Below, piece after piece: positions 21,105 through 30,698 of a DNA stretch of 64,000 nucleotides. Under the pieces are notes generated by a model, which worked only from the letters and a program-made list of their open reading frames with translations, searched no databases and was not told the DNA's origin. Source of the DNA: Pseudonocardia sp. TRM90224 (lineage in GTDB: Bacteria; Actinomycetota; Actinomycetes; Mycobacteriales; Pseudonocardiaceae); NCBI RefSeq assembly GCF_021245725.1, contig NZ_JAJGSX010000001.1:765422-829421 (forward strand), in the 5' to 3' direction. A program made the position numbers and the translations under genes. The first letter of the stretch is position 1, and each line of letters starts with the position of its first letter.

Positions 21105-23102
21105 GTGGGAACCGCACGCACGCCGGTGTTCAAGCACGCGCTGCCGCACCGGGGGGACGGCAGCGCGCCCCACGTCCCGGCCGCGGACGCGCCGGCTCGG
21201 CTCGCCGCGCTGGTCGAGGCGCGCCGGGAGCGGCTGGCCCGCGTGGCCTGGTCGCCGAAGAGCGAACCAGAGCTGGTCGCGGCCGCCGAGGCGCATCTGG
21301 CGGGGATCGCGTCCCCGCTGGGTGCCGCCGTCGCGTTGCCGCTGGTCCGCCGGCTGCCCGGCGCTGGGGGGCCCACCGACTTCCGGTGCGCGGTGGACGC
21401 GTGGGCCGTCGAGCACGGGCTGGGCTTCGCTGTCGACGCCGTCATGGCGATGGCCGACATCAACGGCCTCGCCGACCGCTTCGACCGCCCCGAGCCGCGC
21501 CGGCTGCCGCCAGGGGCACCGCCGCGGCTGGGCGTGGATGCGGACAGCCCCGCCACCGCGCTGCGACGGCTACTGGTCGGCGTCGGCGACGAGGAGCACG
21601 CCGACGCGGTCGAGCGGATCGCCCGCGGCCGGACGAGCGTCACGAATCGCGCCGTCGCGGCGTTCCTCGTGCCCGACCGGTCCGAGTGGGTCGACGTGGC
21701 CTGTGCGGAGACGTTGCGCCACCACCGCTCCGCCTCCGCGATGCTGCTGTGCTCGATCGGTGGCCTCGACCAGCTCGAACTGGTGAAAGCGCTGGTCAAC
21801 CCGGCGTACATGGTCGAGGTGCGCACTGCGATGGCCACACTCGCGCACCGGCTGGGGCCGGCGAGCGCGCCGCTGCTCGTGCAGTGGTCGAGGTGGACGA
21901 GCCCGGGAGGGAAGCGCGCCGTGCTCAACGTGCTCGCCCACCTCGACTCCGACGCCGCACTCGTCGGCCTGCTCGGCCACGCCGACTCGGCATCGGGCGC
22001 GAAGGCGCTCGCGTCGGCAGCGGAGCGTTTCCCCGAACGCGCGGTGCGGCTGTTCGCGATCAGGCTGGCCGATTGGCCGCGCAACGACTTCCTCGCGCGC
22101 CGGCTGCGTGATGTCGCGCAGGGGCATCCGGAGGCCGTCGACGCCGTCCTGCCGCGCCTCCCCGCGGACGCCCGGGCCGCGGTCGAGCGGCAGCGCCCGG
22201 CCGGTGCCGACGCCGGCGCTGACGGCAACGGCAACGGCAACGGCAACGTGCCGGACGCGCCGGCCGGCACGCTTCCGCCCGTTCTCGTCGACCCGCCGTG
22301 GCAGGGCAAGGCGCGGAAGAAGCTCGCTGCGGTCGGCGGGCTGGTCGCTCCGTTCGAGCGGCGGGTCATCTGGGCGGCGGGTGAGCGGGAGCGGTGGCTC
22401 CAGGAGCCGGGAGGGTTCGCCCGTGGCAGCGGCGCCGCCACCGACTGGGAGGTCTACCGCCACTACGAAGGCCGGACCTTCGCACCGAACTGGGCGTTCC
22501 AGCTGGCCGGTGCCGTGCCGGTCGAGCTGTTGCTCCCCGCGCTCCCGCAGTGGGAACTGGGCGCTGCGCCCGCAGCCCAAATCGAGGACATGCGGTACGC
22601 CGCCGCCCGGTTGGAGCTCGCCGTCCTCCCGCTCCTGCTGACCGCGGCCCGGCAGCAGCCCGGACTGTCCGGCGGGGCGCTCACGCCGTTCCTCGACACC
22701 GAGGTCGCCGAGCTCCTGGCCTCGTGGCTGGCCCGCCCGCGCACACCACAGGCGGACGCCGTCGAGTACTTCGAGCTGCACGGTGTCGACGCCGCCAGGC
22801 TGCTCGTGCCGGGGGCCGACGGTGTCGAATCGGATCTGCGGCGCCGGCTGAAGGGCACCACGGTGTCGGCCGGACGTCTGCTCGCACTCTCGCACCGGGG
22901 CTGGGTGCGCCGCTCGTCGATGGAGTTGGACAAACCGCTCGGCTCCGGGGGGCGCGTCTCGTTCGTGGTCGAGCCGGGCCTGCTGTGGGACGGCGTGGTG
23001 AGCGATTCCGAGCAGGAGGTGGTCCAGATCCACCTCGACGGCGAGCCCGACGCGCTGGAGGCGTCGGAGCTGCTTGCGGACCTGGCCTTCCTCACACGCT
23101 GA
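21105..23102 (+). CDS. DUF4132/MolR-family paralogue lacking the DUF4132 core
   Basis: This 665-residue protein shares its N-terminus with the next two genes (PHRGDGSAPHVP, the SP/LG-rich NPLGAA-like ASPLGAAVALP, then helical HEAT-like repeats) as well as the block QIEDMRYAAARLELAVLPLLL to YFELHGVDAARLLVPG. Directly after this it continues with LKGTTVSAGRLLALSHRGW and the C-terminal strand region ending EASELLADLAFLTR, which matches the extreme C-terminus of the paralogues. About 420 residues present in the others, including the DUF4132 core, are therefore absent, with the joint near base 22830. The GTG start follows GGGGGA. It heads the seven-gene locus. Function unknown; it may be a scaffold or competing subunit. 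Confidence 0.8.
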   Translation: MGTARTPVFKHALPHRGDGSAPHVPAADAPARLAALVEARRERLARVAWSPKSEPELVAAAEAHLAGIASPLGAAVALPLVRRLPGAGGPTDFRCAVDAWAVEHGLGFAVDAVMAMADINGLADRFDRPEPRRLPPGAPPRLGVDADSPATALRRLLVGVGDEEHADAVERIARGRTSVTNRAVAAFLVPDRSEWVDVACAETLRHHRSASAMLLCSIGGLDQLELVKALVNPAYMVEVRTAMATLAHRLGPASAPLLVQWSRWTSPGGKRAVLNVLAHLDSDAALVGLLGHADSASGAKALASAAERFPERAVRLFAIRLADWPRNDFLARRLRDVAQGHPEAVDAVLPRLPADARAAVERQRPAGADAGADGNGNGNGNVPDAPAGTLPPVLVDPPWQGKARKKLAAVGGLVAPFERRVIWAAGERERWLQEPGGFARGSGAATDWEVYRHYEGRTFAPNWAFQLAGAVPVELLLPALPQWELGAAPAAQIEDMRYAAARLELAVLPLLLTAARQQPGLSGGALTPFLDTEVAELLASWLARPRTPQADAVEYFELHGVDAARLLVPGADGVESDLRRRLKGTTVSAGRLLALSHRGWVRRSSMELDKPLGSGGRVSFVVEPGLLWDGVVSDSEQEVVQIHLDGEPDALEASELLADLAFLTR

Positions 23103-23166
23103 CGATCTTCTGACCACTCACAAGTACGTTGCCGGCGCGATCAGCGCCATCTGGGGGGAACCGAGA

Positions 23167-26100
23167 ATGCCAGTCGACAAGAACGTGCTGCCACGGCGTG
23201 GCGACGTGGGCTCGCCCTACGTCCCCGCTCCGGGCGCACCGGCGAAGCTGCACGCCGTCCTCCGCGCGAAGGAAAGCGAGATCCGGGCGATGTTGAGTTC
23301 GCCGAACTCCGACCCGGAGCTCTTGATCGCGGCCGAGGAGCACCTGGCCGGCCGGCCGAACCCGCTCGGTGCCGCAGCCGTCGTGCAAGCCACCGGGTAC
23401 CGCGACGACTACGACGACATCGCCGCCGGCTGGATCGGCGAGCACGGCCTGGCCTTCACCGCCGCCGCCGCGATCGCGCTCTCCACGATCGTGTTCACGC
23501 ACATCGGTGGCGTGGGGCTGCGGCGGCTTCCCGCGGACGGGTTGCCAAGCGTCTGGGGCCGGGCGCACCAGGTCCCGCCTGTGGTGCGCGAAGCGCTCGC
23601 GTTCACCGACGACTCCGGATATGCAGAGGCGGTCGCTGCGGTCGGCCCGCTGCGCACCACCCCGGCGAACCGCGCGATGGCCGCGTTCCTGTTCCCGACG
23701 GAGACCGGCTGGGTGGACGACGCCTGCGCCGACGCCGTGGCGCACGGCGAGGTCTCGGCCCACGCCCTGCTGCTGCTGTGCGCGATCGGCACCGCGGAGC
23801 AGCTGGAACACGTCTACCGCATCGTCGAACCCCACTGGATCGACTACAACCCGGCGATGCTCGCCACGCTGGCGCACCAGGTCGGGCCGGCGATCGTGCC
23901 GGCGATCGGCGAGTGGCTGCCGCGCTTCCGCGCCGACGGCGCTCGCCGAGCCCTCGACATCCTCGTCGGGCTGGACACCGACGACGCCTTCGCCGTGATC
24001 ATCGACGCGGCGCGGACGCCGGCCGGGGTGCTCGCGCTCGGCCGGGCGGCGATGCGCTCCCCGCGCCGAGCCATCCGCATGCTCAGCGGTGCGGTCGCCG
24101 CCGATCCGCGGACGGAGCAGCTCTCGCTCCGGCTGCGCGGGTTGGTGCGTACGTTCCCCGCGATCGTCACAGACCTGCTGCCGGAGCTGCCGGAACAGTC
24201 CCGCGCCGTCGTCGAGGGCATTCGGGCGAGCGGGCCGCAGGTCCCGGACGCACCGGTCGGGTCGCTGCCCCGGGTGCTCGCCGACCCACCCTGGCTGCGC
24301 AAGGGTCGGACGAAGCCGATCGTCGTGGCCGATCTCTTCGCCCCCCGCGTGGAGCAGCTGCGCTGGGCGCCCGGCGAGGAGGACGAGTTCCGGAAGCCGC
24401 CGTACTGGTGGTGCGACCACCACCTGAACCACGACTGGGCGTTTGCGGTCGAGCAGGTCCGCCTCGGGGTGCCGACGGGCCACGAACCGTTCCGGATCCT
24501 GTCCGCGGCGCCCGTCGAGCTGCTCCGGCCCATCCTGCCGACCTGGCGGCCGGTGAGCAGCTGGAGAGCCCACGACAGCGAGACCCGGTTCGCCGCCGCG
24601 AAGCTGGGGCTCGACGTGCTGCCGATCCTGGTGGCGGAGGCCGCCAAGCACCCCAAGATCTCCGGCGCCACGCTGCTGCCGTTCCTGAGCAACGGGGTCG
24701 CTGAGCTGATGGCCGACTGGTTGGGCCGGCTGCGCACGGTGCGGTCCACCGCGACCGCCTACTTCGAGCGGCACGGCGTCGACGCCGCCCGGCTGGTGGT
24801 GCCGGCCGCGCTCGACAAGCCGGGACCGCAGCGGCACAGCGCGGAAGCCGCCCTGCGGGTGGTCGCGGCGCGGCACGGTGCCGATGCGGTGCTGGCGGTG
24901 GCGGCGGAGTACGGGAGCGCTGCGGCCGACGGGGTGTCCCGGGTGCTGGCCACCGACGCGATCGACGTCGTCCCCGCGAAGCCGCCGACCATCGGCGAGT
25001 GGCTCGACGTGGCAGCGCTCCCGCAGCTCCTGCTCACCGGACGCGAGACGGCCGTGCCTGCGGAGGCGATGCCGCACGTCGTCACCACATTGGCGCTCGG
25101 AAAGCCCGGCGCACCGTACGCCGGCGCGGAACAGCTGGGTGAGACGTGCGACCCGGCGTCGCTCGCCGAGGTCGGCCGCACTCTCTTCCAGCTCTGGAAG
25201 AACGCCGGCATGCCACCGAAGGACGGCTGGGCGCTCACCTCGCTCGGGACCACCGGCGACGACGCAACCGCTCGGATGTTGGCGCCGCTCATCGCGGTGT
25301 GGCCGGGCGAAGCCGGCCACAGCCGGGCGGTGACCGGCCTCGGCGTCCTGGCCGGCATCGGCACCGAGGGCGCGCTCATGCAGCTCGAAAAGATCGCTCG
25401 CAGATCGAAGTTCAGCGCGCTCAAGAAGCGGGCACAGGAGAAGATCACCGAGGTAGCCGGCCTGCTCGGGCTCACCGCCGAGCAGCTGGCCGACCGGCTC
25501 GTCCCCGACCTCGGCCTCGACCCGGACGGCACGATGACGCTCGACTACGGGCCCCGCTCGTTCACCGTCGGCTTCGACGAGCAGCTCAAGCCGTTCGTCA
25601 CCGACAGCGCCGGCAAGCACCTGAAGGCCCTGCCCAAACCCGGCGCCAAGGACGACCCCACGCTCGCCCCGGAGGCCTACAAGCGCTTCGCGACGCTCAA
25701 GAAGGATGCCCGGGGCGTCGCCACGGATCAGGTCGGCCGGCTGGAGGCGGCCATGGTCGACGGTCGCAGGTGGAGCGGCCGCGAGCTCACTGATCTCTTC
25801 GCGCACCACCCCTTGGTCGCGCACCTGGCCCGCCGCTTGGTCTGGGCCAGGTTCGAGGACGGCGCCGTCGCCGCGACCTTCCGCATCGCGGAGGACGGCA
25901 CGCTGGCCGACCCCGACGACAAGACGTTCGAGATCGCCGACGACGCCGAGATCGGCATCCCGCACCCGCTGCACATCGCCGGCGAGCTGGAATCCTGGTC
26001 GGAGACCTTCGCCGACTACGCGATCCTGCAACCCTTCCCGCAGCTCGGCCGTGCCGCATTCGTGATCGGGGCGGACGAGCTGGCAGCGGAGCTGCGCCGG

Positions 26101-26376
26101 TTCAAGGGCATCAAGGTCCCGACCGGCAAGGTGCACGCGCTCATCCGGGGAGGGTGGGAGCGGGGCGAGCCGCAGGACGGAGGCGTCGTCGTCGAGATCA
26201 CCAAGCCGCTCGGCGCAGGCCGGAAGGCCACCTTGGACATCAGCGGGTTCGCGATAGGCGCAGCCGATGTGTTCCCGGAGCAGGAGATCCTCGGCGTCCA
26301 GGTGAAGGGTGCAGCCGAGCTGGACGCCATCACGCTGTCCGAGCTGCTCGCCGATCTCACCGCGCTGGCCGACTGA
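23167..26376 (+). CDS. DUF4132/MolR-family protein (YehI-like), copy 2
   Basis: The protein has 1069 residues. The N-terminal 700 residues are mostly helical and repeat-like. The DUF4132 domain lies near residues 840-970, recognisable by HHPLVAHLARRLVWARF, FRIAEDGTLADPDD, IGIPHPLHI and the hallmark FADYAILQPFPQLGR. Between them is EKIARRSKFSALKKRAQEKI and a glutamate/leucine-rich LTAEQLADRLVPDLG. DUF4132 proteins occur beside MoxR/vWA genes in many bacteria; E. coli YehI is an example and has no established biochemical function. The ATG at 23167 follows GGGGGGAACC and is preferred to an upstream in-frame ATG at 23074 that overlaps the previous gene. Confidence 0.85.
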   Translation: MPVDKNVLPRRGDVGSPYVPAPGAPAKLHAVLRAKESEIRAMLSSPNSDPELLIAAEEHLAGRPNPLGAAAVVQATGYRDDYDDIAAGWIGEHGLAFTAAAAIALSTIVFTHIGGVGLRRLPADGLPSVWGRAHQVPPVVREALAFTDDSGYAEAVAAVGPLRTTPANRAMAAFLFPTETGWVDDACADAVAHGEVSAHALLLLCAIGTAEQLEHVYRIVEPHWIDYNPAMLATLAHQVGPAIVPAIGEWLPRFRADGARRALDILVGLDTDDAFAVIIDAARTPAGVLALGRAAMRSPRRAIRMLSGAVAADPRTEQLSLRLRGLVRTFPAIVTDLLPELPEQSRAVVEGIRASGPQVPDAPVGSLPRVLADPPWLRKGRTKPIVVADLFAPRVEQLRWAPGEEDEFRKPPYWWCDHHLNHDWAFAVEQVRLGVPTGHEPFRILSAAPVELLRPILPTWRPVSSWRAHDSETRFAAAKLGLDVLPILVAEAAKHPKISGATLLPFLSNGVAELMADWLGRLRTVRSTATAYFERHGVDAARLVVPAALDKPGPQRHSAEAALRVVAARHGADAVLAVAAEYGSAAADGVSRVLATDAIDVVPAKPPTIGEWLDVAALPQLLLTGRETAVPAEAMPHVVTTLALGKPGAPYAGAEQLGETCDPASLAEVGRTLFQLWKNAGMPPKDGWALTSLGTTGDDATARMLAPLIAVWPGEAGHSRAVTGLGVLAGIGTEGALMQLEKIARRSKFSALKKRAQEKITEVAGLLGLTAEQLADRLVPDLGLDPDGTMTLDYGPRSFTVGFDEQLKPFVTDSAGKHLKALPKPGAKDDPTLAPEAYKRFATLKKDARGVATDQVGRLEAAMVDGRRWSGRELTDLFAHHPLVAHLARRLVWARFEDGAVAATFRIAEDGTLADPDDKTFEIADDAEIGIPHPLHIAGELESWSETFADYAILQPFPQLGRAAFVIGADELAAELRRFKGIKVPTGKVHALIRGGWERGEPQDGGVVVEITKPLGAGRKATLDISGFAIGAADVFPEQEILGVQVKGAAELDAITLSELLADLTALAD

Positions 26377-26424
26377 CCGGATAGCTAGCGTTCCGAGGCA
26401 TCGCACGACCGGGGGAATCGAAGC

Positions 26425-29400
26425 ATGACCATCAACACGCACGTCCTGCCCCGCCGCGGTGACGCGGTCGAACCGCACGTCCCGGATCCGGGCGCGCTGG
26501 AGGCGCTGCGGAGGCTGCTGGAACTCCGGTCGGAGGACGTGCGGTCGGTCCTCGATTCACCGCACTCGGACCGCGAGCTCACGGAGGCGGCAACGGCGTA
26601 CCTCGGCGGGGCGGCGAACCCGCTCGGCGCCGCGGTCGCGGTCTACGCCGCCACCTCAACCAGATCCGGCAACCGGGGCTTCGACAGCACCCTGCTCGCC
26701 GACGCGTGGATCGCCGAGCACGGCCTGGCATTCGCCGCCGCCGCGGTCGTCGAGCTCTCGACGATCCGGATCGCCGCGTCGGGTCCCGGCGAGGTGGGGG
26801 CACAGCGGTTCGGCATCGGTGGCTGGGATCCGACGCTCCAGGCGACAACCGTCCGCCGGGTGCTGGTCACCGCGAGCGACGCGGACTACGCGGCCGCGGT
26901 CGAGGCGCTGGCCGAGCGACGCACGACCAGCATGCACCGCGAGTTGGGCGCCTTCCTCGTGCCCACCAGGACCGAGTGGGTCGACGAGGTCTGCGCCGAA
27001 GCCGCCGGCCGCATGTTCCGCGGCTCCAGCACGTTCCGGCTGTACTGCGCGATCAGCACCCAGCAGCAGCTCGAGTTGCTGCTACCCACGACAAGCGCCT
27101 CGGACGTGGCCCGCGACCCGGTCGTGCTGGCCACGCTCGTCAAGGCGGTCGGCGCGGCCGCGGTGGCCGCGATCACGGCATGGCTGCCGCGGTTCGGCAC
27201 CGACGACGTGCGACGTGCACTCGACGTGCTCGCCATCGTCGACTCCGACGAGTGCTTCACGTTCCTGCTCGAACAGGCCACGGCGGGGCTCGGGGACGCC
27301 GCGTTGACATCGGCCGGCCGGCTGTTCCCCGCTCGGGCAATGCGGCTCCTCGCGGACGCGGTGGCGCGCGGCTCCGGCGACGATCGGCTCGCGTTGCGAC
27401 TGCGCGGGCTGGTGCTCGCCCATCCGGAGCTCGTCGCGGACGTGCTGCCGGAGCTGTCGCAACGCGCCGGCACTGTCGTCGAGGGCATGCGGAACCGCGG
27501 ACCGCAACTGCCGGACGCGCCGGTCGAGGCGCTGCCCCGGGTTCTCGCCGACCCGCCATGGCTGCGCAGGAGGCGGGCGAACCCGGCAGTCGTGACCGGC
27601 CTCACCGCTCCCTACGTCGAGCAGCTGGTCTGGGCGCCCGGCGAGCAGGCCGAGTGGAGCGAGCCGCCGCGGTGGTTGCGCAACTCCCACCAGCACGACC
27701 ACGACTGGGCGCCCGACATCGGCCGGCTACGCGATGGCGGAGCGTCCTACCAGGTGTTCCAAGTGCTCAGCGCGGCTCCGGTCGAGCTGCTGCGGCCGGT
27801 GGTGCCGGCGTGGCGGCCGGCGAAGGGATGGGCGGCCGGCATCGACGAGGTGCGGTTCGCCGCCTCACGGCTGGGGCTCGATGTGCTGCCGATCCTGCTG
27901 GCAGAGGCCCAGGAGTACCCGAAGGTCAGCGCCGGCGCGCTCCTGCCGTTCCTGAGCACCGACGTCGCGCTGCAGATGGCCGGGTGGCTCGGGCAGCTGC
28001 GGGCCGTGCGGCCGACGGCGAGCGCCTACTTCGCACGGCACGGTCTCGACGCCGCCCGCCTGGTGGTTCCGGCCGCGCTGGGGCCGACCGGACCGCTTCG
28101 GCGTGGGGCGGAGACGGCGCTGCGGATCGTTGCGACACGTCACGGCGCCGATGCCGTCCGAGCCGTGGCGGGCGAGTACGGCATTGCTGCCACCGACGGC
28201 GTCGACAAGATCCTCGCGACCGACCCGATCGACCTCCTCCCCTCGAAGGTGCCGGCATCACCGAGCTGGGTGGAGCCGGTCGTCCTGCCGCAGCTGCTGC
28301 TGGCCGGCCGCGAGACCGCCGTGCCGACCGACGTGATGCCGCACGTCATCACCGCGCTCGCGCTGTGCGCACCGGGGAACCCCTACGCCGGGGCCGAGCA
28401 GCTGCGCGAGACGTGCGACCCGGAATCGCTCGCCGCGGTCGGCCGCACCCTGTTCCAGCTGTGGAGGACCGTCGGCATGCCGTCGAAGGACGGTTGGGCG
28501 CTGGCTTCCCTAGGCCTCTCCGGCGACGACGCCACGGCCCGCATGCTCGCCCCGCTGATCGCCGCGTGGCCGGGCGAAGGTGGTCACATCCGCGCGGTCA
28601 CCGGGGTCGACGTGCTGGCCGGCATCGGCACCGAGCCGGCGCTGATGCAGCTCGATCGGATCGCCCGCAAGGCGAAGTTCGCCGGGCTCAAGAAGCGGGC
28701 GCAGGAGAAGATCGTCGAGGTCGCGGAGGGGCTCGGGCTCACCGCCGAGCAGCTGGCCGACCGGCTCGTCCCCGACTTCGGCCTCGACACGGCCGGCACG
28801 ATGACGCTCGACTACGGCCCCCGGTCGTTCACCGTCGGGTTCGACGAGCTGCTCAAGCCGTTCGTCACCGACAGCGCCGGCAAGCGCCTGAAGACCCTGC
28901 CCAAACCGGGCGCCAAGGACGACCCCGAGCTCGCTCCCGAGGCGCACAGGCGCTTCGCGACGCTGAAGAAGGACGTCCGCGCGATCGCGGCCGACCAGGT
29001 CGGCCGGCTCGAACTGGCCATGATCGGCGGCCGGCGGTGGACCGGCCGCGAGTTCACCGATCTCTTCGTGACGCACCCGCTGGTGGCGCACCTGGCCCGC
29101 CGGCTCGTCTGGGCCCGCTTCGAGAACGGTGCCGCGGTCACGACGTTCCGCGTGGCAGAGGACGGCACCCTCGCCGACATCGACGACAAGACCGCAACGA
29201 TCCCGGACGACGCCGAGATCGGCATCGTGCACCCGGTGCACGTCCCGGACGAGCTGGCGACCTGGACGGAGACGTTCGCCGACTACGCGATCCTGCAACC
29301 GTTCCCGCAGCTCGGACGGGCCGCGTTCACCGTCGGGCCGGACGGCCTGGCCGCGGAGCTGAAACAGTTCGACGGGATCACGGTGCCGACCGGCCGCGTC

Positions 29401-29625
29401 CTCGCGCTGCTGCGCCGCGGGTGGGAGCGCGGCGCACCGCAGGACGCCGGGATGATCGGCGAGATCTCGAACGGCGCCACCACGATCGACCTCGACCCCG
29501 GGTTCATCACGGGCGATGTGAACTACTTCCCCGAACAGAAGATCAGCCGCATCACCGTCCCACCCGGGCTCGGCGACGTCGCCGTCTCCGAACTGCTCAC
29601 CGACCTCACGGAGCTCCTTCGATGA
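26425..29625 (+). CDS. DUF4132/MolR-family protein (YehI-like), copy 3
   Basis: This 1066-residue paralogue of the preceding protein is similar along its whole length. The N-terminus is VLPRRGDAVEPHVPDPGA, followed by helical repeats and a DUF4132 domain near residues 838-962 with THPLVAHLARRLVWARF, VHPVHVPDE and FADYAILQPFPQLGR. The C-terminal 250 residues are much more conserved between the two copies than the N-terminal repeats, consistent with a fixed core and a diverging recognition part. The ATG follows GGGGGAATC. Its stop overlaps the MoxR start by ATGA, so this copy is translationally tied to the ATPase. Confidence 0.85.
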   Translation: MTINTHVLPRRGDAVEPHVPDPGALEALRRLLELRSEDVRSVLDSPHSDRELTEAATAYLGGAANPLGAAVAVYAATSTRSGNRGFDSTLLADAWIAEHGLAFAAAAVVELSTIRIAASGPGEVGAQRFGIGGWDPTLQATTVRRVLVTASDADYAAAVEALAERRTTSMHRELGAFLVPTRTEWVDEVCAEAAGRMFRGSSTFRLYCAISTQQQLELLLPTTSASDVARDPVVLATLVKAVGAAAVAAITAWLPRFGTDDVRRALDVLAIVDSDECFTFLLEQATAGLGDAALTSAGRLFPARAMRLLADAVARGSGDDRLALRLRGLVLAHPELVADVLPELSQRAGTVVEGMRNRGPQLPDAPVEALPRVLADPPWLRRRRANPAVVTGLTAPYVEQLVWAPGEQAEWSEPPRWLRNSHQHDHDWAPDIGRLRDGGASYQVFQVLSAAPVELLRPVVPAWRPAKGWAAGIDEVRFAASRLGLDVLPILLAEAQEYPKVSAGALLPFLSTDVALQMAGWLGQLRAVRPTASAYFARHGLDAARLVVPAALGPTGPLRRGAETALRIVATRHGADAVRAVAGEYGIAATDGVDKILATDPIDLLPSKVPASPSWVEPVVLPQLLLAGRETAVPTDVMPHVITALALCAPGNPYAGAEQLRETCDPESLAAVGRTLFQLWRTVGMPSKDGWALASLGLSGDDATARMLAPLIAAWPGEGGHIRAVTGVDVLAGIGTEPALMQLDRIARKAKFAGLKKRAQEKIVEVAEGLGLTAEQLADRLVPDFGLDTAGTMTLDYGPRSFTVGFDELLKPFVTDSAGKRLKTLPKPGAKDDPELAPEAHRRFATLKKDVRAIAADQVGRLELAMIGGRRWTGREFTDLFVTHPLVAHLARRLVWARFENGAAVTTFRVAEDGTLADIDDKTATIPDDAEIGIVHPVHVPDELATWTETFADYAILQPFPQLGRAAFTVGPDGLAAELKQFDGITVPTGRVLALLRRGWERGAPQDAGMIGEISNGATTIDLDPGFITGDVNYFPEQKISRITVPPGLGDVAVSELLTDLTELLR

Positions 29626-30698
29626 CCACCACCGAGCACCTGCAGCGCCCGCCGGCCGAGGTCCGGTTCGCCGACGAGCTGGCCAGGCTGCGGGCCGCCG
29701 ACACCGCACCGCGCCCGCCCGGCTGGGCGCTGAGCCTCGACGCCGCGCGGCGGTTCGTCGTCGGCGACCCGGCCGCCGGGGTGAGCCGAAAGTTCGTCGG
29801 TGATCCCTCGCTCGTCGACCGCTCGCTCGTGACGCTGGCGACGAGCCGGGGGCTCATGCTCGTCGGCGAGCCGGGCACGGCGAAGTCGCTGCTCTCCGAG
29901 CTGATCACGGCCGCGGTGAGCGGCGATTCGACGCTGACGATCCAGGGTGGGGCGGCGACCAGCGAGGATCAGATCAAGTACTCGTGGAACTACGCGTTGC
30001 TGGTCTCGGAGGGCCCGTCGACCCGCTCGCTCGTGCCCGCGCCGATGCTGCGCGGGATGGCGGCGGGCGCGGTGGTGCGGTTCGAGGAGATCACCCGCTG
30101 CCCGCTGGAGGTGCAGGACTCCCTGCTCTCGCTGCTCTCCGAGCGCGTCGTCGCGATCCCGGAGCTGCCGGGGACCGACGGCATGGTGTTCGCGCGCGAG
30201 GGTTTCAACGTGATCGCCACGGCCAACACGCGCGACCGCGGCGTCAACGAGATGAGCACGGCGCTCAAGCGCCGGTTCAACTTCGAGACCGTCTTCCCGA
30301 TCGCCGACCACGCGACCGAGCTGGCGCTGGTCGAGACGGAGGCCGGGCGGCTGCTGGAGCGCTCCGGCGTGAGCGTGCCGCAACGCCGGGACGTGCTGGA
30401 AGTGCTGGTGACGGCGTTCCGCGAGCTGCGGGAGGGGGTCGGCGGCGACCGGCTCTCCACGGTCATGAGCACCGCGGAGGCGGTCACCGTCGCGCACGCG
30501 GTCGGCCTGCGCGGCTGGTACCTGCGCGGCGAGCCGGGCACGGCGGCCGACGTCGTGGCCTGCCTCGCCGGCACCGCGGCCAAGGACAATGCGGAGGACC
30601 TCCAGCGGCTCCGGCGCTACCTGGAGCAACGCGCCGCACGCCGGCACGGGGAGCAGTGGGTGGAGCTGCACAACGCGCGCCACCTGCTGCCGGGGTGA
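29622..30698 (+). CDS. MoxR-family AAA+ ATPase (YehL-like)
   Basis: The 358-residue AAA+ protein has Walker A GEPGTAKS at 82-89, Walker B VVRFEE at 151-156 (Glu-Glu rather than the common Asp-Glu), sensor 1 VIATANTRD at 197-205 and the arginine-bearing LKRRFNFE at 215-222. MoxR ATPases form rings that remodel client complexes, and they typically act with a vWA-domain partner, here encoded two genes downstream. It is coupled to both neighbours, by ATGA upstream and GTGA downstream. It is probably the motor of the locus. Confidence 0.92.
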   Translation: MTTTEHLQRPPAEVRFADELARLRAADTAPRPPGWALSLDAARRFVVGDPAAGVSRKFVGDPSLVDRSLVTLATSRGLMLVGEPGTAKSLLSELITAAVSGDSTLTIQGGAATSEDQIKYSWNYALLVSEGPSTRSLVPAPMLRGMAAGAVVRFEEITRCPLEVQDSLLSLLSERVVAIPELPGTDGMVFAREGFNVIATANTRDRGVNEMSTALKRRFNFETVFPIADHATELALVETEAGRLLERSGVSVPQRRDVLEVLVTAFRELREGVGGDRLSTVMSTAEAVTVAHAVGLRGWYLRGEPGTAADVVACLAGTAAKDNAEDLQRLRRYLEQRAARRHGEQWVELHNARHLLPG

